Part shown: positions 1 to 4,609 of the stretch, piece after piece | Layout of the letters: each line of letters starts with the position of its first letter | Position numbering within the stretch: the first letter of the stretch is position 1 | DNA from: DASWKG01 sp036396755 | Lineage (GTDB): Bacteria > Actinomycetota > UBA4738 > CALAEC01 | Length of the DNA: 7,885 nt | Reading direction: 5' to 3' | NCBI GenBank assembly: GCA_036396755.1 | Contig: DASWKG010000136.1 | Coordinates: 1 to 7,885, forward strand | The notes under the pieces: model-generated | What the model was told of the DNA's origin: nothing | What the model saw: only the letters and a program-made list of their open reading frames with translations | Databases searched by the model: none | Position numbers and translations under genes: made by a program

Positions 1-639
1 CCGCCGGGGCTCCCCCTCGACCCCGAGTCGGCGCGGGTCGTCGCGGAGCCGCTCCCGGTGCTCCACAACTGCTCGGGCAAGCACGCGGGGATGCTGCTCG
101 CCTGCGTCCGGGGCGGGCTCGACCCGGCTTCCTACCTCGACGCGCGGCACCCCCTGCAGGGCGCGGTGCTGGAGGCCGTCACGGCCGCCGCCGGCCGGCC
201 GCCCGTCGCGATCGGGGTCGATGGGTGCGGGGTGCCCGTCCACGCCCTGCCGCTCGCCTCGCTCGCGGCCCTGTACGCGCGGCTCCCCCTGGCGGCGCCG
301 AGGCCCGTCGCGGCGATGACCGCCTCTCCCTACCTGGCCGCCGGGCGCGGGCGGCTCTGCACGGCGGCGATGGAGGCGATCCGGGGCCTCGTGGTGAAGA
401 ACGGCGCGGAGGGCATCATGTGCGCCGCGCTGATCGGCAGGGGGCTGGGGGTCGCGGTCAAGGTCGAGGACGGCGCCATGCGGGCGGCCGAGGCGGCCTT
501 GGTCCGCACGCTCGCTCTCCTCGGGGCGGTGCCGCCCGAGGCCGAGGAGGCGCTCGCGCCGTTCCTCGCCCCCCCCGTCCTCGGCGGCGGCCGGCCCGTG
601 GGCCGTCTCGTCGCCGAGTTCGGCCTCGTCTCGGCCTGA
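1..639 (+). CDS. L-asparaginase, R. etli (ReAV) type, 3' part
   Basis: This is the C-terminal 212 residues of an asparaginase of the PF06089 family, which hydrolyses L-asparagine to aspartate and ammonia in the cytoplasm. The frame is open from base 1, so the start and roughly the first 100-120 residues lie upstream of the window. Visible family motifs are HNCSGKHAGML (fragment residues 22-32), DGCGVPVHALPL (74-85) and KNGAEGIMCAAL (about 124-135). In the characterised R. etli enzyme ReAV, a Cys and Lys in CSGK plus a second Cys in the DGCG motif bind zinc next to the catalytic serines. Here these are Cys24, Lys27 and Cys76, with almost the same spacing. The catalytic Ser/Lys pair should be in the missing N-terminal part. 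The gene ends at a TGA, 63 bp before the next gene, and no clear terminator was seen there. Family is confident; the substrate is inferred from family. Confidence 0.9.
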   Translation, partial: PPGLPLDPESARVVAEPLPVLHNCSGKHAGMLLACVRGGLDPASYLDARHPLQGAVLEAVTAAAGRPPVAIGVDGCGVPVHALPLASLAALYARLPLAAPRPVAAMTASPYLAAGRGRLCTAAMEAIRGLVVKNGAEGIMCAALIGRGLGVAVKVEDGAMRAAEAALVRTLALLGAVPPEAEEALAPFLAPPVLGGGRPVGRLVAEFGLVSA

Positions 640-665
640 GCCCCAAGAAGGCTGCTTGCTCGAGG

Positions 666-695
666 TTGCCAAAGTGCTTGCAAGTGTTATACACT
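666..695 (+). promoter_or_regulatory. Promoter and operator-like palindrome of the XRE regulator
   Basis: A -35-like TTGCCA (666-671) is followed at 18 bp by a -10-like TACACT (690-695); TATACA (688-693) at 16 bp is the alternative. The -10 ends 7 nt before the ATG at 703 and there is no Shine-Dalgarno sequence, so the transcript is probably leaderless or nearly so. A perfect inverted repeat AGTGT-TAT-ACACT (683-695) covers the -10. The sequence AAGTG also occurs twice, 10 bp apart (672-676 and 682-686), flanking CTTGCAAG. This arrangement fits autorepression by the encoded HTH protein, which is an inference. Confidence 0.6.
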
Positions 696-702
696 CTGCG
701 GC

Positions 703-1176
703 ATGAAGGTCAAGGTTCGGAACGTCGGAGAGTTCATCCGAGAGCAGCGCCGCTCGGCCCAGCTCTCGCTGCGCAAGCTCGCCGCGGCGGCGGGGGTCTC
801 GAATCCCTACCTCTCGCAGATCGAGCGCGGCCTCCGGCGGCCCAGCGCCGAGATGCTCCAGGCGATCGCGAAGGGGCTCCGCATCTCGGCCGAGACCCTG
901 TACGTGCGGGCCGGCATCCTCGACGAGGACAGGGCGCACGACGTGGTCGGATCCATCCTGGCCGACCAGTCCATCACCGAGCGGCAGAAGCAGGCGCTCG
1001 TCCAGATCTACGACAGCTTCCGGGCCGAGGCCGCCGCCGACCGCGCGAAGAAGCGGACGGTGGCCGGCGCCGCGGCTCGGAAAGGATCGGCGGGAGGACG
1101 GGGAACGAAGAACGACCCCAAGCCCTCACCCGGCTCCTCCTCGTCCTCCCGCCGCCAGTCCAAGCGAACCGAATGA
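703..1176 (+). CDS. XRE-family HTH transcriptional regulator, Rv0474-like
   Basis: This is a 157-residue cytoplasmic DNA-binding protein. An XRE/Cro-C1 helix-turn-helix occupies residues 8-63, with the core LSLRKLAAAAGVSNPYLSQI at 21-40 followed by ERGLRRPS. A helical segment (81-108) contains ILADQSITERQKQALVQIY, which I recognise as typical of the actinobacterial family of M. tuberculosis Rv0474. The remaining 45 residues are a low-complexity basic, Ser-rich tail. As in M. tuberculosis, where Rv0474 precedes hbhA, the next gene encodes a lysine-rich helical protein, which supports the assignment. Rv0474 has been reported as a copper-responsive repressor acting on rpoB; whether that applies here is unknown. 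The ATG is chosen because the promoter's -10 ends 7 nt upstream and the protein start matches the family. The gene is probably self-regulated through the palindrome at 683-695. Confidence 0.88.
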   Translation: MKVKVRNVGEFIREQRRSAQLSLRKLAAAAGVSNPYLSQIERGLRRPSAEMLQAIAKGLRISAETLYVRAGILDEDRAHDVVGSILADQSITERQKQALVQIYDSFRAEAAADRAKKRTVAGAAARKGSAGGRGTKNDPKPSPGSSSSSRRQSKRTE

Positions 1177-1185
1177 AGGAGGTGA
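1176..1185 (+). promoter_or_regulatory. Near-perfect Shine-Dalgarno sequence deciding a start
   Basis: AAGGAGGTGA matches the anti-Shine-Dalgarno end of 16S rRNA over its full length. It overlaps the last base of the upstream TGA stop and lies 5 nt before the ATG at 1191. An in-frame ATG at 1173, which forms an ATGA overlap with the upstream stop, would place this ribosome site inside the coding region. The start at 1191 is therefore preferred. The arrangement also favours translational coupling. Confidence 0.85.
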
Positions 1186-1190
1186 CAAGG

Positions 1191-1475
1191 ATGGAGCAGC
1201 TCAAGAAGGCAGGGTACGCCGTGATCGGCATCGGTGGGCTCGCCGTCGAGAAGACGGGCGAGGTCATCGGCAAGGCCCGGTCGACGAGGCCCAGGGACCT
1301 GACGAAGACGCTCAACCGCCTCTCGAAGCGGGGCGAGAGCATCGTCTCGGGCGTCTACGGGTCGAAGCCGGTCAAGCGGGCGACGGCCCAGACCAAGAAC
1401 GCCGCCCGGCAGCTGAAGGGCGCGGCCACGAGCCTGAAGAAGGCCACCGGCGCCGAGGAGCAGAAGGCCAGCTAG
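1191..1475 (+). CDS. Small lysine-rich helical protein, HbhA-like
   Basis: A 94-residue protein. Residues 8-30 (AGYAVIGIGGLAVEKTGEVI and onward) resemble the start of actinobacterial heparin-binding-hemagglutinin-like proteins, which begin with a short apolar Ala/Gly segment followed by LAVEK. Residues 36-88 are predicted to be amphipathic helix, strongly basic, with the pattern KxxxRxTAQTKNAARQLKGA. No signal peptide or convincing membrane helix is present; the apolar stretch 8-19 is short. It is much shorter than mycobacterial HbhA (about 200 aa) and lacks the long coiled-coil and the AKK repeat tail, so it would be a minimal family member. It lies 14 bp after the regulator gene in the same transcript and is followed by a strong terminator. 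The role is unknown: nucleic-acid or polyanion binding, or surface or membrane association, are possibilities. Family assignment is moderate. Confidence 0.7.
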   Translation: MEQLKKAGYAVIGIGGLAVEKTGEVIGKARSTRPRDLTKTLNRLSKRGESIVSGVYGSKPVKRATAQTKNAARQLKGAATSLKKATGAEEQKAS

Positions 1476-1495
1476 GCTCCCGTTCGAACGCGACC

Positions 1496-1531
1496 GGCCC
1501 GCCCCCCGACCGGGGGCGGGCCTTCGTGTTT
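1496..1531 (+). terminator. Rho-independent terminator of the regulator/HbhA-like unit
   Basis: A perfect 11-bp GC stem (GGCCCGCCCCC, 1496-1506, with GGGGGCGGGCC, 1512-1522) encloses a 5-nt loop. It is followed by TTCGTGTTT. It lies 20 bp after the stop codon of the 94-aa gene. Confidence 0.9.
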
Positions 1532-1612
1532 CCCGCCTCGTGAATATTTCCTTCAGAATTTTTTCCGGCCTCTGACCTGCGGCGATGGAGCGCGAACAGG
1601 AGTTTTGTCGCC

Positions 1613-1641
1613 TTGACGGGAATCTCCCCCCAACGTACATT
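1613..1641 (+). promoter_or_regulatory. Strong housekeeping-type promoter inside the 1476-1953 gap
   Basis: A -35 TTGACG (1613-1618) and a -10 TACATT (1636-1641) are separated by exactly 17 bp, close to the vegetative sigma consensus. An AT-rich stretch (1541-1566), unusual for this GC-rich window, lies further upstream. The predicted transcription start is about 1648-1649. No reading frame with a usable start and ribosome site follows for about 300 bp, so the product is probably RNA. Confidence 0.75.
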
Positions 1642-1734
1642 CCGTTTCGCTCCGAGCAGTTGAGCAGCAGGACTCAGGGCCACGAACGGGGCCCCCTGGG
1701 AAAGCCGTAAGGTGAACTGGGCGCACTTAGCCGG

Positions 1735-1768
1735 TCGGTTGGGATAGCGAACTAGCTGATCGGTTGGG
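1735..1768 (+). repeat. 9-nt direct repeat within the putative RNA
   Basis: TCGGTTGGG occurs at 1735-1743 and again at 1760-1768, 25 nt apart. Both copies contain GTTGGG, which is complementary to the single CCCAAC at 1790-1795, so they are competing partners for one strand. Confidence 0.7.
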
Positions 1769-1850
1769 GAGGCTCGGGACACCCCAAAGCCCAACGAAAG
1801 GGGCTACCGCGAGAGGTACCGGGCGCGCTGCGAGGTTGCTCGGAGCACCT

Positions 1851-1942
1851 GGCCCGAGGGGCTAAAGGTGGCCGCATCGAGCGGAGAGGCTTGCCTCGAA
1901 GCTTGAGACGGCGAGCCAGAGGTCCCTCGGGCCTTTCTCTTT
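1851..1942 (+). terminator. 3' terminator-like domain of the putative RNA
   Basis: A perfect 10-bp outer stem (GGCCCGAGGG, 1851-1860, with CCCTCGGGCC, 1924-1933) is followed directly by TTTCTCTTT (1934-1942). The loop is itself folded into a long hairpin (1871-1912) ending in a CUUG tetraloop. The tract is T-rich but interrupted by C, and the enclosed loop is long for a classical intrinsic terminator, so efficiency is uncertain. Confidence 0.6.
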
Positions 1943-1947
1943 ATACT
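1942..1947 (+). promoter_or_regulatory. -10 element for a leaderless nicotinamidase transcript
   Basis: TATACT is one base from the TATAAT consensus and ends 6 nt before the GTG start at 1954. There is no Shine-Dalgarno sequence before that codon, so transcription probably begins at the start codon. No good -35 is visible at the usual distance. The box overlaps the last T of the upstream RNA's T-rich tract. Confidence 0.6.
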
Positions 1948-1953
1948 TGGCTC

Positions 1954-2493
1954 GTGCCGGGACGCGTGCTCATCGTGATCGACACCCAGGAGGGCTTCAC
2001 GCGCCGGGGCAGCCTCGCCAGCCCCCGCACGACCGCCGCGATCCCGCGCATCCGGGCGCTGGTCGAGCATGAGCGCACGGCGGGGATCCCGATCGTGTTC
2101 ACCAAGGACAGCCACGTCGAGAACGACGCCGAGTTCCAGATGTTCCCCCCGCACTGCATCGTGGGGTCGCAGGAGCACGAGCTGGTGGAGGAGCTGCGTG
2201 AGTTCGAGCCCGGCGCGGCCGCCGTGGTGCAGAAGCGGCGCTACTCCGCGTTCTTCGACACCGAGCTCGACAAGGTGCTGGAGCAGCTCGATCCCGACGA
2301 GGTGCATCTCGCCGGCCTCTGCACCGACATCTGCGTGCTCCACACGGCGGCGGACCTCAGAAGCCGGGACTACCCGGTCGTGATCCACCGCGACGCGGTC
2401 GAGACGTTCGACGGGCCGGGCCACGACGCGGACGAGGTGAATCGGTTCGCGCTCGAGCACGCCGAGCGCGTCCTCGGCGCGAAGGTGGTCTGA
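1954..2493 (+). CDS. Nicotinamidase-like cysteine amidohydrolase (isochorismatase superfamily)
   Basis: A 179-residue cytoplasmic enzyme, probably converting nicotinamide to nicotinate and ammonia in NAD salvage. All residues expected for the family are present: catalytic triad Asp10 (VIDTQ), Lys94 (QKRRYSAF) and Cys127 (LCTDICVLHT), and metal-site residues Asp52, His54, Glu60 and His67 (KDSH...AEFQMFPPH). The motifs FPPH, K-R-x-YSAF, TDICVLHTA and the C-terminal LGAKVV closely match the streptococcal nicotinamidase SpNic type. The size also fits (about 190 aa). The GTG start at 1954 puts the first beta strand at the N-terminus as usual; an upstream TTG (1891) would add residues encoded by the structured RNA region and is rejected. 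proC follows after one base, so the two are probably coupled. Related superfamily members act on other amides, so the substrate is less certain than the fold. Confidence 0.85.
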   Translation: MPGRVLIVIDTQEGFTRRGSLASPRTTAAIPRIRALVEHERTAGIPIVFTKDSHVENDAEFQMFPPHCIVGSQEHELVEELREFEPGAAAVVQKRRYSAFFDTELDKVLEQLDPDEVHLAGLCTDICVLHTAADLRSRDYPVVIHRDAVETFDGPGHDADEVNRFALEHAERVLGAKVV

Positions 2494-2494
2494 G

Positions 2495-3325
2495 ATGACC
2501 GAGCGGAGGGTCGCGTTCCTGGGTGGGGGGAAGATGGGCGAGGCGCTCCTGTCGGGGCTCCTGCGCTCGGGCGCCCGCTCGAAGGAAGAGCTCATGGTGA
2601 CCTGCCGGCGCGAGGAGCGCGCCCGGACGCTGGCCGAGCGCTACGAGGTCTCGACCACGCTCTCGAACCCCGAGGCCGTCGCGTGGTCGAGGACGTTGCT
2701 GATCACGGTGAAGCCGCAGGACATGGGTGCGCTCCTCTCCCAGATCGCCGACCACGTCACGCCCGGCCACGTCGTGATCTCCGCCGCGGCGGGCATCCGC
2801 ACCAGCTTCATCGAGCGCCGCCTTGCCGAGGACGTGCCGGTCGTGCGGGTGATGTCGAACGTTCCGGTGCTCGTCGACGAGGCGATGTCGGTGATCAGCC
2901 CCGGCACCCACGCCGACGACAAGCACCTGGCCGTGGCGCAGGAGCTCCTCGGGAGCGTGGGCAAGGTGATCCAGCTCCGCGAGGAGCACCAGGACGCGGT
3001 GACCGCCACGTCGGGCTCCGGCCCGGCCTACTTCGCGCTCCTGGCGGAGGCGATGATCGACGCGTGCATCCTCTTGGGGCTCGACCGCGAGGTCGGGACC
3101 GAGCTGATCGTGCAGACGATGACCGGGACCGCCAAGATGCTTCGCGACATGGGCAAGCACCCGGTGGAGCTGCGCGAGATGGTGACGTCTCCCGGCGGGA
3201 CGACGATCGTCGCGATCCGGGAGCTGGAGAAAGCGGGCGTGCGGGCGGCATTCCTGGCCGCCATCGACGCGGCTCGCAACCGGAGCGCCGAGCTGGCCAA
3301 AGGCGACGACGCCGAGGACATCTGA
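2495..3325 (+). CDS. proC: Pyrroline-5-carboxylate reductase
   Basis: A 276-residue cytoplasmic enzyme, the family's usual length. It catalyses the last step of proline synthesis, reducing 1-pyrroline-5-carboxylate with NAD(P)H. The N-terminal Rossmann domain begins VAFLGGGKMGEALL (6-19). SAAAGI (96-101) and the segment RVMSNVP (118-124) line the cofactor site. The helical dimerisation domain carries SGSGPAYF (173-180) and the P5CR signature LREMVTSPGGTTIVAIRELE (226-245), which includes the substrate-binding region. Most relatives have MPNTP where this protein has MSNVP; the Asn is kept. The ATG is separated from the nicotinamidase stop by one base and has only a weak GGTGG ribosome site, so expression probably depends on coupling with the upstream gene. 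A 38-aa gene follows 16 bp later. Confidence 0.95.
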   Translation: MTERRVAFLGGGKMGEALLSGLLRSGARSKEELMVTCRREERARTLAERYEVSTTLSNPEAVAWSRTLLITVKPQDMGALLSQIADHVTPGHVVISAAAGIRTSFIERRLAEDVPVVRVMSNVPVLVDEAMSVISPGTHADDKHLAVAQELLGSVGKVIQLREEHQDAVTATSGSGPAYFALLAEAMIDACILLGLDREVGTELIVQTMTGTAKMLRDMGKHPVELREMVTSPGGTTIVAIRELEKAGVRAAFLAAIDAARNRSAELAKGDDAEDI

Positions 3326-3341
3326 GACCGAAGGAGGAACC

Positions 3342-3458
3342 ATGGGACGGGGAGACAAGAAGAGCGTTCGCTGGGCGTCGGACCGCCAGCGGAAGAAGAA
3401 GGCCCGCGATGCGCGGAAGGCCCAGGAGCGGCACGCCGAGCGCACCGCCAAGAAGTAG
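3342..3458 (+). CDS. Very basic 38-aa protein of unknown function
   Basis: A small gene supported by context rather than by known homology. Its ATG is preceded by AAGGAGG (3331-3337) with 4 nt spacing, one of the best ribosome sites in the window. It fills the space between proC and the dioxygenase gene with 16- and 15-bp gaps. The product starts MGRGDKKSVRWASDRQRKKK and continues as a Lys/Arg/Ala/Glu-rich helix ending TAKK; it has no signal peptide or membrane segment. The opening MGRGDKK resembles the start of ribosomal protein bTHX, but the rest does not, so this may be a ribosome- or nucleic-acid-associated peptide. That is a guess. I do not recognise the family. Confidence 0.72.
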   Translation: MGRGDKKSVRWASDRQRKKKARDARKAQERHAERTAKK

Positions 3459-3473
3459 AGAGGAGACCGCGCG

Positions 3474-4586
3474 ATGTTCCCACTGTCGAGGGGCCGGGTC
3501 GCCCGCCAGGCCCACGTCGGGCTTCCCGACGGCACGTTCGAGGAGGAGCACGGCCGGGAGGCGTTCGACGGCCGCGCGTCGCATCTCTACCGGACCCACC
3601 CGCCCACGGCGTGGATCCGGATCGAGGGCGACCTCCGGCCTCGCGCCTACGACCTCAACGGGCTGAAGGCGCCCGACCAGGTCGACCCCGGGAAGGGGTG
3701 GCAGCGGATCCTCTCGAACGACGACCTCGCGATCTACGTGTCCCGGCTGTCGGGCCCCATGCCCTACTACCTTCGCGACTGCGACGGCGACGTCTGCTAC
3801 TTCGTGCACCGCGGCGAGGGGACCCTCGAGACCGACTACGGGCCGCTGTCGTACCGGGCCGGTGACTACCTCGTGCTCCCCAAGGGCACGACCCACCGCC
3901 TGCTCCCGTCCGGGGACGACTCGTTCCTCTACGTGATCGAGTCACGGGGCGAGTACGCGCTTCCCGAGAAGGGCATCCTCGGACGCCACGCGCTCTTCGA
4001 CCCGGGGATGCTCGACACGCCCGAGCCGGAGCCGCACGACGAAGAAGGCGAGTTCACGGTCCGCGTGAAGCGTGACCACACCTTCACGACGCTCGTGTAC
4101 CCGTTCCACCCGCTCGACGTGGTGGGCTGGCAGGGCGACCTGTGCCCGGTCCGGATCAACGTCGCGGACTTCCGGCCGGTCGTCTCACCCCGGTACCACC
4201 TGCCGCCGAGCGTGCACATCACCTGGGCGTCGGAAGGGTTCGAGATCGGCACGTTCGCGCCGCGGCCCACCGAGACCGGCGACCCCGACGCGCTCCGGGT
4301 TCCGTTCTTCCACTCGAACATCGACCGCGACGAGGTGCTCTTCTACCACCAGGGGCAGTTCTTCTCCCGCGCCGGGATCGGCGAGGCGTGGATCACCCAT
4401 CACCCGCAGGGGCTGCACCACGGTCCCCAGGCGGCCGCGATCGAGGCGTCGAAGACGAAGGAGTTCGCCGACGAGTACGCGATCATGGTCGAGGCGGAGC
4501 GGCCCCTCGTGACCGATGAGTCGCTCGGCTCGGTCGAGGACGAGGGCTACGCGACCTCTTGGGCGCGGGGGCTCGGGCTGATCTGA
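3474..4586 (+). CDS. Homogentisate 1,2-dioxygenase-family cupin protein (short form)
   Basis: A 370-residue protein of the homogentisate dioxygenase family, whose characterised members open the ring of homogentisate to maleylacetoacetate in tyrosine and phenylalanine breakdown. The N-terminal cupin domain (about 80-160) includes CYFVHRGEGTLETDYGPLSY and GDYLVLPKGTTHRL. The C-terminal metal cupin has FFHSNIDRDEVLFYHQG (278-294) and LHHGPQ (314-319). By comparison with human HGD (His335, Glu341, His371), the iron ligands should be His280, Glu287 and His316. The His-to-Glu spacing is 7 here rather than 6, with Asp286 at the canonical position. Classical enzymes have about 430-445 residues, so this is a shorter, divergent subfamily and the substrate may differ. 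Neither maleylacetoacetate isomerase nor fumarylacetoacetase is in the window. The start has a GAGGAGA ribosome site (about 3460-3466) and the gene is last in the operon. Confidence 0.82.
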   Translation: MFPLSRGRVARQAHVGLPDGTFEEEHGREAFDGRASHLYRTHPPTAWIRIEGDLRPRAYDLNGLKAPDQVDPGKGWQRILSNDDLAIYVSRLSGPMPYYLRDCDGDVCYFVHRGEGTLETDYGPLSYRAGDYLVLPKGTTHRLLPSGDDSFLYVIESRGEYALPEKGILGRHALFDPGMLDTPEPEPHDEEGEFTVRVKRDHTFTTLVYPFHPLDVVGWQGDLCPVRINVADFRPVVSPRYHLPPSVHITWASEGFEIGTFAPRPTETGDPDALRVPFFHSNIDRDEVLFYHQGQFFSRAGIGEAWITHHPQGLHHGPQAAAIEASKTKEFADEYAIMVEAERPLVTDESLGSVEDEGYATSWARGLGLI

Positions 4587-4609
4587 CCCGGCCGCGAGCC
4601 GGTCAGCCC
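4575..4609. terminator. Bidirectional hairpin spanning two convergent stop codons
   Basis: CTGACC-C-GGC (4583-4592) pairs with GCCGGTCAG (4598-4606) around a 5-nt loop. An alternative outer pairing joins GGGCTGA (4575-4581) to TCAGCCC (4603-4609). The hairpin contains the TGA of the plus-strand dioxygenase gene (4584-4586) and the TGA of the minus-strand HEAT gene (4603-4605). There is no T tract on either side, so its action as a terminator is inferred from position. Confidence 0.5.

Larger units (their letters stand above)
1649..1942 (+). ncRNA. Putative structured non-coding RNA, about 290 nt
   Basis: The segment has its own promoter (1613-1641), ends in a GC stem plus T-rich tract (to 1942), and has no convincing coding frame. 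It can form many helices. The 3' domain has nested stems: 1851-1860 with 1924-1933 (10 bp), 1871-1874 with 1909-1912, 1877-1882 with 1901-1906, and 1886-1889 with 1894-1897 capped by a CUUG loop, with a GGA/GAA internal loop. Other hairpins are 1675-1681 with 1690-1698, about 1708-1714 with 1724-1729, 1763-1768 with 1790-1795, 1805-1808 with 1815-1818, and 1833-1840 with 1844-1850. I checked by eye for signature motifs of tmRNA, RNase P RNA, SRP RNA, T-box, cobalamin, c-di-AMP and guanidine riboswitches and saw none. The size resembles Ms1, the RNA-polymerase-binding RNA of actinobacteria, but I cannot confirm homology. It could alternatively be a cis-acting leader of the next gene. Confidence 0.6.

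Noticed and set aside
225..1475. A 416-codon plus-strand frame running across the asparaginase and regulator genes
   Set aside because: Most of it is an Arg/Gly/Ala-rich shadow of two well-supported genes in other frames. Only its tail, from the ATG at 1191, has a ribosome site and a sensible protein.
1794..1815. T-box-like sequence (AAAGGGGCTACCGCG) in the RNA region
   Set aside because: It lacks the UGGN that pairs with the tRNA acceptor end, no Stem I signature was seen, and the downstream genes are not tRNA synthetase or amino-acid uptake genes.
1891..1953. TTG at 1891 as the start of the nicotinamidase gene
   Set aside because: The extra 21 residues are Arg-rich and fall in the hairpin of the putative RNA. 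The family begins directly at the first beta strand, which matches GTG 1954.
1804..1953. A minus-strand frame (part of 1804-2595) opposite the RNA and the nicotinamidase
   Set aside because: It is antisense to a gene with a full catalytic triad and shows no domain. Its composition is shadow-like.
2357..3535. A 392-codon minus-strand frame opposite proC
   Set aside because: It is antisense to a clear proC and consists of His/Arg-rich low-complexity sequence typical of GC-rich shadows.
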